Shown piece after piece: positions 1 through 7,550 of a DNA stretch of 64,000 bases. The stretch is from JADCRZ01 sp965200945 (GTDB lineage: Bacteria > Bacteroidota > Bacteroidia > Chitinophagales > Chitinophagaceae): NCBI GenBank assembly GCA_965200945.1, contig OZ241749.1, positions 1,736,001 to 1,800,000 on the forward strand. The letters are read 5' to 3'. The notes beneath the pieces are model-generated. The model saw only the letters and a program-made list of their open reading frames with translations. It was not told the origin of the DNA and did no database searches. Each line of letters begins with the position of its first letter. Within the stretch, counting starts at the first letter, position 1. The translations under genes were made by a program, and so were the position numbers.

Positions 1-960
1 AAAGGTTATTTTGAAACGGTGAACGGCGGCACCATTTTCCTGGATGAGATCGGCGAGATGCCGGTGGGCACCCAGGCCCGGCTGCTGCGCATGCTGGAAA
101 CCGGTGAATACATACGTGTCGGTTCGAGCAAGGTGCAGAAATCGGATGTGCGTGTGATCGCCGCAACCAACAAGGAACTGCTTGAATACACGCAGAAAGG
201 CAAGTTCAGGGAAGACCTTTATTACCGCCTCAGCACCGTCCCCATCCGTGTGCCCGCCCTGCGCGACCGCAAAGAGGACATCTTTCTGCTGTTCCGGAAG
301 TTCTCAGTCGACTTTGCCGAAAAATACAAGGCGGCCCATGTACAGCTTGACGACGACGCCAAGAATGTGTTAATAAACTATTCATGGCCTGGAAATGTGC
401 GCGAACTGAAGAATATTGCGGAGCAGGTATCGGTTTTGTCGCAGGACAAGAACATCACCGGCGAACAGCTGAAGCGCTTTATACCGGATCATACGGGCAG
501 CAACCTGCCGGTACTGGTATCGGCGCAGGGCCCGGCGGGTTCCGAGTTTTCGAATGAGCGCGACCTGCTGTACAAGCTCTTTTTTGACATGAAGAAGGAC
601 GTGACCGAGCTGAAAAAGATGTTCGTGGAAATTCTGAAAAACCCGCCCGGTACGCCGGCTCCGGTTTATAACCAGGATTCGATCATGCACGACTATCCGG
701 TGATGAACGAAATAAAGAACGGCACGTCCACGCCTGCCCTTCCGCAGGTGTCGAACCACCCGATGATCATCAACAAGCACGACGATATCCATGAGCATGA
801 AGAAGTGGAGGAATCGCTCAATATCATGGACAAGGAAAAAGAACTGATCATCAAGGCGCTGAAAAAGCACAAGGGCAAACGGAAAGATGCTTCCACCGAC
901 CTGGGCATCAGTGAACGTACGCTGTACCGCAAACTGAAAGAGTATGATATCGATGAATGA
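1..960 (+). CDS. Sigma-54-dependent transcriptional activator, 5' end cut off by window
   Basis: This is the C-terminal 319 residues of an AAA+ enhancer-binding protein that remodels sigma-54 RNA polymerase; the reading frame is open from base 1, so the true start lies outside the window. Visible parts are the Walker B stretch (GGTIFLDEIGE), the sensor region with arginines (REDLYYRLSTVPIRVPALRDR), and the WPGNVREL motif that ends the AAA+ domain near residue 135. A long linker follows, then a Fis-type helix-turn-helix at the C terminus (DLGISERTLYRKLKEY). The GAFTGA loop and Walker A are upstream of the window. It overlaps the next gene by a few bases only if that gene used its far-upstream start. 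Its partner regulators and targets cannot be read from here. The family call is secure. Confidence 0.93.
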   Translation, partial: KGYFETVNGGTIFLDEIGEMPVGTQARLLRMLETGEYIRVGSSKVQKSDVRVIAATNKELLEYTQKGKFREDLYYRLSTVPIRVPALRDRKEDIFLLFRKFSVDFAEKYKAAHVQLDDDAKNVLINYSWPGNVRELKNIAEQVSVLSQDKNITGEQLKRFIPDHTGSNLPVLVSAQGPAGSEFSNERDLLYKLFFDMKKDVTELKKMFVEILKNPPGTPAPVYNQDSIMHDYPVMNEIKNGTSTPALPQVSNHPMIINKHDDIHEHEEVEESLNIMDKEKELIIKALKKHKGKRKDASTDLGISERTLYRKLKEYDIDE

Positions 961-1001
961 TATCCCCGGCCAATTGCTTTAACCACCTGAAAAAGAGTAC
1001 C

Positions 1002-1517
1002 ATGTTTCGTATAAAATCTTTCGCTCTGCTCCTCTGCACCACAGCAGTTTTTTCGCTTGCCGCCTGCAACGTATACCGCTTCCGCGACGTGAGCATCGAT
1101 CCCAATATCAAAACGGTCAAGATAGATTATATCGGCCCGGGCAACTACGGCTCACTGAATCCCCAGTTAAGTCCGCAGCTGTCGGATAAGCTCCGGCAGA
1201 AGATCACCAACCAGACCAAACTTACACAGATCCAGGGCGACAATCCCAACCTGGAGATCAGCGGAAACATCTCCACCTACAGTGTCGGAACCTCCGGCAT
1301 CAGCAACCAGCAGGCCGCGAGCAACCGCCTTACCGTGGGTGTACACATCATCGTAAAGAACCGGGTAGACGATACCAAAAGTTTTGAGGCCGACGTGTCG
1401 CGCAATTTCGACTTTGAAAGTTCGCTGAGCCTCGATCAGGCCCAGACCCGGCTCACACCCACGATCGTGCAGAACCTGACCGACGAGATCTTCAACCGGG
1501 TGTTTTCCAACTGGTAA
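1002..1517 (+). CDS. lptE: LptE-like LPS assembly lipoprotein
   Basis: A 171-residue lipoprotein resembling the LptE family, which plugs the LptD outer membrane translocon and helps insert lipopolysaccharide. The start at 1002 is chosen because it gives a clean signal peptide (MFRIKSFALLLCTT) with a lipobox ending at LAAC; an upstream in-frame start at 957 would add a non-signal-like tail. The YRFRDVSIDPNIKTVKID opening after the cysteine, followed by strand-rich sequence and a C-terminal helix, fits Bacteroidota LptE. It sits between a sigma-54 activator and SecG, a gene order I recall as common in this phylum. The protein family is divergent, so the assignment rests on lipobox, size and context as much as on motifs. 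Confidence 0.78.
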   Translation: MFRIKSFALLLCTTAVFSLAACNVYRFRDVSIDPNIKTVKIDYIGPGNYGSLNPQLSPQLSDKLRQKITNQTKLTQIQGDNPNLEISGNISTYSVGTSGISNQQAASNRLTVGVHIIVKNRVDDTKSFEADVSRNFDFESSLSLDQAQTRLTPTIVQNLTDEIFNRVFSNW

Positions 1518-1545
1518 TTCATATCTTTCCGTATTCTTGTGCTTC

Positions 1546-2394
1546 ATGCAAACCATTCTGCACCATATTTTTCAAAAAGACACCCTCGAAGAAGTGCCGC
1601 TGGATGCCCTGCAGCAGCTGACCACGCAATACCCTTTCTTTGCGCCGGCCCAGTTCCTGCTCGCAAAAAAACTGTATCAGTCGGGACAGGATGGCTTCGA
1701 TGCGCAGCTTAAAAAATCTGCGATCCATTTCAACAACCCGCTCTGGCTCGAACACCTGCTCGAGATTCCGGTAAACAATACGGTGGAGAGACGGGAGAAA
1801 CCGGTGCTCGCTTTGCCCGTTGAAACAACGGAAGAGATCGAAGCAAACAACACCGAACAGGCGGAACAGTTGGGAACTGATCTGGAAGTACCTGCCGCAG
1901 ACGGATTGTCTGATCTTGCCCCGGTGCAGCAAGAAGCAGCCGCTGAAACAGATGCTTCACCTGCGGCCGCCGAACCGGTTGCAACCGGCCCCCTGCTGAA
2001 AGACATCCTGAACGGGCCGGCCCAGCCCGAAGAGTTTTTACTGACCGCCTTTCATACGGTAGACTATTTTGCTTCCCAGGGCATCAGGCTGCAAGTGGAC
2101 GAACAGCAGCAGGACAAGCTGGGCAAACAGATGAAAAGCTTTACGGAATGGCTGAGAACCATGCGGCGCCTCCCCCAGGCAGGCGCTCCGCAGCTGGAGA
2201 AGATCAACGAAGAAGCCATCCTTCAACAGGCTTCCACCTCGCTGGAGGAAAAAGACATCGTTACGGAAGCCATGGCCGAAGTGCTTGTAAAACAGCAGAA
2301 CATTCAAAAAGCCGCGCTTATCTACCATAAATTAGGTTTGCAGTATCCGGAGAAAAGGGCTTACTTTGTAGCCAAAATCGAAGCTTTAAAATAA
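1546..2394 (+). CDS. Conserved hypothetical protein, helical, TPR-like C terminus
   Basis: A 282-residue soluble protein with no signal peptide. The start at 1546 (MQTILHHIFQKD) is preferred over a TTG nine bases upstream. The N-terminal 80 residues look helical, the middle (about 90-155) is a low-complexity Glu/Ala/Pro linker, and the C-terminal 60 residues (ETMAEVL-like helix, then NIQKAALIYHKLGLQYPEK) resemble a single tetratricopeptide-type helix pair. It ends six bases before secG, so the two are probably co-transcribed. No enzymatic motif is visible. A scaffold or protein-interaction role is only a guess from the helical repeat. Confidence 0.75.
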   Translation: MQTILHHIFQKDTLEEVPLDALQQLTTQYPFFAPAQFLLAKKLYQSGQDGFDAQLKKSAIHFNNPLWLEHLLEIPVNNTVERREKPVLALPVETTEEIEANNTEQAEQLGTDLEVPAADGLSDLAPVQQEAAAETDASPAAAEPVATGPLLKDILNGPAQPEEFLLTAFHTVDYFASQGIRLQVDEQQQDKLGKQMKSFTEWLRTMRRLPQAGAPQLEKINEEAILQQASTSLEEKDIVTEAMAEVLVKQQNIQKAALIYHKLGLQYPEKRAYFVAKIEALK

Positions 2395-2400
2395 CAGGTT

Positions 2401-2751
2401 ATGATGATCGTATTTTGTATCGTGGTGTTACTGACATGTGTAATCCTCGGTTTTATCATTCTCGTACAGAACCCCAAAGGTGGCGGACTGGCAGCCAATA
2501 TCGGCGGCATCAGCAACCAGTTTATGGGTGTGAAACAAACCAACGACGTACTTGAAAAAGGCACCTGGATCTTCGCCACCATCGTTGCCCTGCTCTGTGT
2601 TTTTTCTGTCGTGTTCATTCCGCATACCACCGGGAACCGCGATATGCTCGACCGCATCAATACCAAACCATCCTCTACCAATTACCCGTCCGCCATGCCA
2701 CCTGCTCCCCAGCAACAGCAGCCCGTTGCACCGGCGCCGGCTTCCAAATAA
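2401..2751 (+). CDS. secG: Preprotein translocase subunit SecG
   Basis: A 116-residue SecG, the small accessory subunit of the SecYEG inner membrane channel. Two membrane helices are visible (residues 1-23 and about 57-77) joined by the family signature loop: QNPKGGGLAA followed by FMGVKQTNDVLEKGTW. The C-terminal tail is rich in Pro, Gln and Ala, as is usual for Bacteroidota SecG. It is the last gene before a strong hairpin terminator, closing the unit that contains LptE and the helical protein. Confidence 0.95.
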   Translation: MMIVFCIVVLLTCVILGFIILVQNPKGGGLAANIGGISNQFMGVKQTNDVLEKGTWIFATIVALLCVFSVVFIPHTTGNRDMLDRINTKPSSTNYPSAMPPAPQQQQPVAPAPASK

Positions 2752-2774
2752 TCTGAACTTTTTTATATTTACGG

Positions 2775-2804
2775 CCCTGCCTTTTCTTAGGCAGGGTTTT
2801 TTAG
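2775..2804 (+). terminator. Rho-independent terminator after secG
   Basis: A seven-base perfect stem (CCCTGCC at 2775-2781 and GGCAGGG at 2790-2796) with an eight-base loop is followed directly by six T residues. It lies 23 bases after the secG stop codon and before mltG, so mltG needs its own promoter or read-through. Confidence 0.88.
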
Positions 2805-2829
2805 TTTTACCGAATACAATACACCCGGC

Positions 2830-3876
2830 ATGAAAAAAGCCCTGGCCATCATTTTGATCTGCATTGCGCTGTTTGCTGCATACACAGGCTGGAAATTCCT
2901 GGGCCCGGCCCCCACCTTCGCCGGCAAAACAAAGTTCCTCTACGTACCTACAAAGGATGCCACCAAAGAACATATACTCGGCCTGCTGCAACATGATAGC
3001 ATCGTAGGCTCCCCCTTCTTTTTTGAGTGGATCGCCAACCGGATGGGTTACTGGCAAAAAATTAAGCCGGGCAAATACAAGATAGGGGCGGATAACAGTG
3101 TACTCACCATCGTTCGCCTGCTGCGCAACGGCACACAGACACCGGTGAACCTCGTGATCACCAAGCTGCGCACCCGCGAAGACCTTGCCTCGCTTGCCGG
3201 CCGCCACCTCGAGTGCGACTCCGCTTCCATCAGCCGGTTCCTCTACAGCAACGACTCCCTCAAACAATATGGGCTCGATACCAACACCGTGATGACGGCG
3301 GTATTTCCAAACACCTACACCTACTTCTGGAATACAACACCCGACAAGGTTTTCAGCAAATTCCTGAAACAGTACAATGCATTCTGGACGGATACCCGGG
3401 TGGAGGAAGCCAGGTCGAAAGGACTGAACCCGCAGACGGCTTACATCCTGGCTTCGATCGTGGAAGAAGAGACCAACAAAAACACCGACAAAGGCCCGAT
3501 AGCGAGCGTATACCTGAACCGCATGAAAAAAGGGATGAAGCTGGGCGCAGACCCCACCGTAAAATTTGCGCTGCGTGATTTCGGCCTGCGGCGGATCTAT
3601 TACAAGCACCTGGCGGTAGAATCGCCGTACAACACCTACAAGGTGTTCGGACTGCCCCCCGGCCCCATCTGTACGCCCACTACCACGACCGTTGATGCCG
3701 TGCTGACTGCACCGGAAACCAGTTACATGTATTTTGTGGCCAAAAGCGATTTCTCGGGCTACCATGCTTTTGCCGCCACTTATCCCGAACACCTCAAGCT
3801 GGCCAAAGAATACCAGGATTCGCTCACCCGTTATATGCAGCGCCATCACCCTGCTAAAGACAACCTCGACCAGTAA
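2830..3876 (+). CDS. mltG: Endolytic murein transglycosylase MltG
   Basis: A 348-residue YceG/MltG-family lytic transglycosylase, which cuts nascent glycan strands in peptidoglycan and is thought to set strand length. It has an N-terminal membrane anchor (residues about 4-22), a LysM-like middle region, and the catalytic YceG domain. The signature ILASIVEEET carries the expected catalytic glutamate, about residue 212 by comparison with the VEKET motif of the E. coli enzyme. The downstream GADPTVKFA and FGLPPGPICTP motifs are intact. The active domain should face the periplasm. It is ten bases upstream of the YihY-family gene. Confidence 0.95.
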   Translation: MKKALAIILICIALFAAYTGWKFLGPAPTFAGKTKFLYVPTKDATKEHILGLLQHDSIVGSPFFFEWIANRMGYWQKIKPGKYKIGADNSVLTIVRLLRNGTQTPVNLVITKLRTREDLASLAGRHLECDSASISRFLYSNDSLKQYGLDTNTVMTAVFPNTYTYFWNTTPDKVFSKFLKQYNAFWTDTRVEEARSKGLNPQTAYILASIVEEETNKNTDKGPIASVYLNRMKKGMKLGADPTVKFALRDFGLRRIYYKHLAVESPYNTYKVFGLPPGPICTPTTTTVDAVLTAPETSYMYFVAKSDFSGYHAFAATYPEHLKLAKEYQDSLTRYMQRHHPAKDNLDQ

Positions 3877-3885
3877 GCAGCCCCT

Positions 3886-4839
3886 ATGACGAAACTGGAA
3901 CGCATCTTATGGAACTCTGCGCCGGCCAGGTCGATCGTCAGGCGAAGCAAGTGCTCTACGCTGCCGGGCTTTCAGGGTTTGCGGCTGTACGATGTGGCGG
4001 TTTATTTTACGAACCAGGTACGCAAGGTCGGCCTTCGCGAAAGGGCATCTGCCATCGCCTTCCAGTTCCTGCTGGCCATTCCGGCGGCGACCATTTTTTT
4101 ATGTACGCTGATCCCTTTCATGCCTGTGTCGAAGATCAACGATCAGCTTTTGTCGCTGGCGCGTGATTTTTCACCCACCGAAAACACCTACCGCGTGGTG
4201 GAAGGGTTTCTGAACGATTTCTTCAGAACAACACGGGGGAGCCTCCTGTCGCTTGGTTTTTTCCTGGCTATTTTTTACGCTTCCAATGGCATGATGGGGG
4301 TGATGCGTTCTTTCAACAAATCGCTTCCGCAGACACGCAAAAAACGCTTTCTGGGACCGCGTTGGATGGCGATCAAACTCACCACACTTGTTATCTTCAT
4401 GGTGATCGTGTCGGCTGTACTGCTGATCACCCAGGGAAAGATTAGCCAGCGGCTGTTCCTGCTGCTCGAGATCAGCGACCCCACCACCATCTGGCTGATT
4501 GAGTCTGCCCGCTGGATCGTGATCGTCTGCCTTCTCTTATATACCGTCGCCTTTATCTACAAATATGCCCCCGCCATCACTGAACGCTGGAAACTGATGT
4601 CGCCGGGCTGTATCCTCGCCACCGTTCTGATCATCGTCGTTACATGGCTCTTTTCCAAATGGGTCACCGGTTTTGGAAATTACAATAAAGTGTATGGTTC
4701 AATTGGCACCGTTCTGATCATCATGATGCTGATCTACATCAATTCGCTGATCCTTCTGATTGGTTTTGAATTGAATGTGAGCATTGAAGCGGTGAAAGAC
4801 ATTCAGGAAGAGCGGGAGAAGAGGAAGGCAATTTTATAA
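3886..4839 (+). CDS. YihY/BrkB-family inner membrane protein
   Basis: A 317-residue polytopic membrane protein of the YihY/virulence factor BrkB family. About six hydrophobic segments are present, starting near residue 65 after a basic N-terminal region. Family features include an ERASAIAFQFLLAIPA stretch near the first helix, a glycine/tyrosine segment (GNYNKVYGSIG) and a final helix ending in a charged tail. The family was once annotated as ribonuclease BN by error; its true function is unsettled. It follows mltG closely, so they may form a unit. Confidence 0.87.
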   Translation: MTKLERILWNSAPARSIVRRSKCSTLPGFQGLRLYDVAVYFTNQVRKVGLRERASAIAFQFLLAIPAATIFLCTLIPFMPVSKINDQLLSLARDFSPTENTYRVVEGFLNDFFRTTRGSLLSLGFFLAIFYASNGMMGVMRSFNKSLPQTRKKRFLGPRWMAIKLTTLVIFMVIVSAVLLITQGKISQRLFLLLEISDPTTIWLIESARWIVIVCLLLYTVAFIYKYAPAITERWKLMSPGCILATVLIIVVTWLFSKWVTGFGNYNKVYGSIGTVLIIMMLIYINSLILLIGFELNVSIEAVKDIQEEREKRKAIL

Positions 4840-4884
4840 TATGTGAATTTTTTACTAAATTTATTCCATAAAATCAAAAATTTT

Positions 4885-5484
4885 ATGAAACAGCTGTTCA
4901 TGATGGTCTTTTTTGCAGCCGCTGCATTTGTGTGCCGGGCGCAACAGGGCCTCGAGATTGGCTCTGCGATCCCGAAGGGTGAGATCAAAATGAAAGATGT
5001 ATCGGGCAATCTTGTTTCATTGAATGAGATAAAAACCGCGAACGGACTGCTCGTGATGTTTACCTGCAATACTTGTCCATATGTGATCAAGAACCAGGCG
5101 CGCACCCGCGAGATCTGCCAGCTGGCTATGGAAAAAGGGCTTGGCGTGATTCTCCTCAACTCCAATGAAGGCACGCGCCAGGATGGCGATTCATACGCCG
5201 ACATGCAGGCCTACGCCCGGGAGCAGCAATACAAATGGAGCTACGTAGTCGACAGTCACAATGAACTCGCCGACGCATTTGGCGCCAACCGTACCCCTGA
5301 ATGTTTTCTGTTCGACGGCAGTGGCAAACTCCTCTACCATGGCGCCATCGATAACAGTCCGGCCGATATCTCTTCCGTTACCCGTTCTCATCTCAAAGAA
5401 GCCCTAACGGAAATGGCTTCCGGCAAACCGGTCTCTGTGAAAGAATCCAGGTCGGTGGGTTGTAATATAAAAAGGAAGGGTTAA
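4885..5484 (+). CDS. Exported thioredoxin-fold protein (redoxin family)
   Basis: A 199-residue protein with a cleavable signal peptide (start at 4885, MKQLFMMVFFAAAAF, cleavage near CRAQ). The thioredoxin-like domain carries the variant active site FTCNTCPYV, in which two cysteines are spaced CxxC, then a strand LGVILLNSNEG and the cis-Pro region RTPECFLF. A C-terminal RSVGCNIKRKG tail with one more cysteine is typical of a family often annotated as alkyl hydroperoxide reductase/thiol specific antioxidant. It probably handles thiol redox chemistry in the periplasm. The substrate cannot be told from sequence. An upstream in-frame start exists but would spoil the signal peptide. Confidence 0.85.
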   Translation: MKQLFMMVFFAAAAFVCRAQQGLEIGSAIPKGEIKMKDVSGNLVSLNEIKTANGLLVMFTCNTCPYVIKNQARTREICQLAMEKGLGVILLNSNEGTRQDGDSYADMQAYAREQQYKWSYVVDSHNELADAFGANRTPECFLFDGSGKLLYHGAIDNSPADISSVTRSHLKEALTEMASGKPVSVKESRSVGCNIKRKG

Positions 5485-5493
5485 ATTATCGTC

Positions 5494-5575
5494 AGGCTCG
5501 TAAAGACGCCATGTCTTGCATCTCTGAAATACAAGAATTCCGGGTTACAAAGACGCTACGCCCCGCGTCTCCCAC
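5494..5575. repeat. Two small imperfect inverted repeats between convergent genes
   Basis: The 115-base gap between convergent genes contains two short palindromes that share the core AAAGACGC. One has arms AAGAC/GTCTT (5503-5517); the other AGACGC/GCGTCT (5551-5570). They resemble degraded copies of a GACGC-type dispersed palindrome. They could also serve as weak transcription terminators for the convergent pair, although no T run is present. Confidence 0.35.
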
Positions 5576-5599
5576 CCAACAGCCGGTGTATAATCTATC

Positions 5600-6079
5600 T
5601 TACTGCACAAGCGTCTTCAGTTCTTTTTCAAACTCGGCCGCGCTGAGCTGATCTCCATAAAATTTACGGTACCGTTTCTTGTTGTTTACCATTAGGGTGC
5701 AGGGGATGGCGCCTGACCATTTTGCGTCAATTAACGGACAGAAATAGTCGGCGTTGGTTTCGTTGAGCCAGGCGATGGGAGCTGAGATTTTTTTGAGGGC
5801 GGCAAAGGATGAGATCCTTGCAGGATAATAATCTGGTACGTCGAGGCTTACCAGCAAAAGCTCCACTTGCCCTTTGTACTGATTGCGGATAGTTGACTGA
5901 AAATAAGGGATCTCCTCCACACAGGGCTTGCAGAAGGTAGCCCAGAAATTGACGACCAGTGGTTTGTCGCTTTTTTGTATATATGCCTGCAGTTCGTTGA
6001 TCGATAATCGGTTTACCTTTTGCGCCGTGGCAACAAAACAGATCAGAACAGCGGCAGAAACACTCAGCATTTTTCTCAT
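5600..6079 (-). CDS. TlpA-like periplasmic thiol-disulfide oxidoreductase
   Basis: A 159-residue exported thioredoxin-fold protein. The signal peptide is at the N terminus (MRKMLSVSAAVLICFVATAQ). The active site is FWATFCKPCVEEIPYF, a CxxC motif with the WAT lead-in of TlpA/ResA proteins, and the cis-proline region is GAIPCTLM. Such proteins reduce disulfides in the periplasm, for instance in cytochrome c maturation or in general thiol repair. It is transcribed convergently with the other thioredoxin-fold gene, and a shared pathway is not implied. Family confident, partner unknown. Confidence 0.9.
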   Translation of the reverse strand: MRKMLSVSAAVLICFVATAQKVNRLSINELQAYIQKSDKPLVVNFWATFCKPCVEEIPYFQSTIRNQYKGQVELLLVSLDVPDYYPARISSFAALKKISAPIAWLNETNADYFCPLIDAKWSGAIPCTLMVNNKKRYRKFYGDQLSAAEFEKELKTLVQ

Positions 6080-6127
6080 ACAAAAATTTATGAACTACAG
6101 GAGTGACCGAGTTCAACCTGTGGTTGT

Positions 6128-6715
6128 TCATGGCTGGCCCCAGTCGCGGAAGAGGTCCTCGTACCTGGCATCCGGCAATCGTTGCTGGTTATAGTGGCCG
6201 GCTGCGTCTTTCTGCCGGAACGCCTCGTAAAGCGTGACCGCACAGGCAACGGAAATGTTCAGGGAACGGATCATACCAACCTGCGGAATGATAAAGTTCC
6301 CGTCTGCCAGCGCCCTGATTTCTTCGCTCACCCCGGCATGTTCGTTTCCAAATACCAGCGCAATAGGCTGCGTGAAATCGATGGCGTGCAAACTTACGGC
6401 ATCACTGCTTAAATGGGTTGTTAATATGGTTGCATAGGTTTTGCGCAAGGCATCGAAACATTCGTTCGGGTCGGTGTACTGATGAACCGTGAGCCATTTG
6501 CTCGCGCTGCTGCTGGTTTTGTGCCCCCATTTCTTATGGGGCGGGATCTTGTTGTTCAGCACGAACATTTCCTGTACCCCGATGGCATCGGCTGTACGCA
6601 TGACAGCGGAAATATTATGCGGATCGAAGACGTTCTCGAGTACTATGGTGATATCAGGCTGGCGGTGCTGCAGCACGGAGGTCAGCCGTTCCCTTCTCTC
6701 TGGAGTCATGCCCAA
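6128..6715 (-). CDS. trmH: TrmH-type SpoU rRNA/tRNA 2'-O-ribose methyltransferase
   Basis: A 195-residue SPOUT-fold methyltransferase. The three SpoU motifs are clear: NISAVMRTADAIG, ALVFGNEHAGVS and IPQVGMIRSLNISVACA. The opening PDITIVLENVFDPHNISAV is close to that of TrmH, which methylates the 2'-O of G18 in tRNA using S-adenosylmethionine. There is no long N-terminal RNA-binding extension of the rRNA methyltransferase RlmB type, which supports TrmH. The knotted C-terminal motif 3 is complete. Confidence 0.9.
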   Translation of the reverse strand: MGMTPERRERLTSVLQHRQPDITIVLENVFDPHNISAVMRTADAIGVQEMFVLNNKIPPHKKWGHKTSSSASKWLTVHQYTDPNECFDALRKTYATILTTHLSSDAVSLHAIDFTQPIALVFGNEHAGVSEEIRALADGNFIIPQVGMIRSLNISVACAVTLYEAFRQKDAAGHYNQQRLPDARYEDLFRDWGQP

Positions 6716-6771
6716 ATATCTGTAAATCCTACCAACGATCCACCGGATGTAAGTAAAAAGTAAATTCCGGT

Positions 6772-7179
6772 TCAGGGCGCAAGCAGGGTAAATGGTGACA
6801 GAGGCAGGTTCCGGAGAACCGCAAACAGGATCACAACTGCCAGGAAGACTCTGACAAACGGGAGTGAATAAAATATTTTCTGCTGCATTTTTTTGCGGCT
6901 GAACGCATTCCAGGTGTATACAAAAGCAGAATAGAGCACAAGCGGAAGGCTCAGCAGGAAAAGGAGATTATAACCGGCAGCCTGCACCACATGACCATGC
7001 AGGAGTGCAGACGCAGCCCGCTGTGAGCCGCAGCCGGGACAATACAAACCGGTGAGCTGGTGAAAAGGACATCGGGGGTAAAACCTGCTGACACCGGCAG
7101 GATAAAAAAAATATAGCAGTGACAACCCTGCCACTGCTATTGATATGGTAATTACCTGGAAAATGGCTGACCGTCTCAT
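6772..7179 (-). CDS. DUF2752 membrane protein
   Basis: A 135-residue protein with three or four hydrophobic segments and the DUF2752 signature: CPFHQLTGLYCPGCGSQRA, with paired cysteines that could bind a metal or form disulfides. The start at 7179 (MRRSAIFQ) is chosen since it begins just before the first helix and lies four bases after the stop of the upstream dispanin-like gene; the frame remains open further upstream within that gene. DUF2752 proteins have no assigned function. The pair with a CD225 protein is seen again in other Bacteroidota, to my recollection. Confidence 0.82.
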   Translation of the reverse strand: MRRSAIFQVITISIAVAGLSLLYFFYPAGVSRFYPRCPFHQLTGLYCPGCGSQRAASALLHGHVVQAAGYNLLFLLSLPLVLYSAFVYTWNAFSRKKMQQKIFYSLPFVRVFLAVVILFAVLRNLPLSPFTLLAP

Positions 7180-7183
7180 CCGG

Positions 7184-7489
7184 TTAGTAGGATCTGCGAG
7201 ACATCCAGAAACCCGACATTCCAAGACCAAAGATCGCAATGAAGTACAGCACGATCACTCCTATGCCGATGAAAAATCCGATCTTGGTCCACTTACCCGC
7301 ATCCCTGGAAGCGTTTAAAGCGCCGTCGTAATCTCCGGCGGCCCATTTGGTGTTTACCTGCGAGGCAAATACAATGCCCGCGATGCCGAAAGGAAGACAG
7401 CAGAAGATGGTTACCAGGATGGATTCCACGAGCCAGTTCTTTGGAGGATTTGAACCGGGAGAGGTTACCTGGTAGGGTCTTTGTTCCAT
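7184..7489 (-). CDS. CD225/dispanin-family small membrane protein
   Basis: A 101-residue protein with two hydrophobic segments (about residues 20-45 and 70-95). The stretch WLVESILVTIFCCLPFGI followed by GDYDGALNASRDAGKWTKIG matches the CD225/dispanin family, named after the interferon-induced transmembrane proteins. Bacterial members are common and their function is unknown. It is the first gene of a two-gene unit with the DUF2752 gene. Confidence 0.88.
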   Translation of the reverse strand: MEQRPYQVTSPGSNPPKNWLVESILVTIFCCLPFGIAGIVFASQVNTKWAAGDYDGALNASRDAGKWTKIGFFIGIGVIVLYFIAIFGLGMSGFWMSRRSY

Positions 7490-7550
7490 GTTGATTGAGT
7501 TTAATCTGTAATTCTACTGAAAATGATCAATCAAAAAAAATTTATTCCGG

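Noticed and set aside
2428..3849. A 473-codon open frame on the minus strand opposite secG and mltG
   Set aside because: It is the opposite-strand shadow of secG and mltG, which have clear family motifs; the translated product shows no known motif and spans a terminator.
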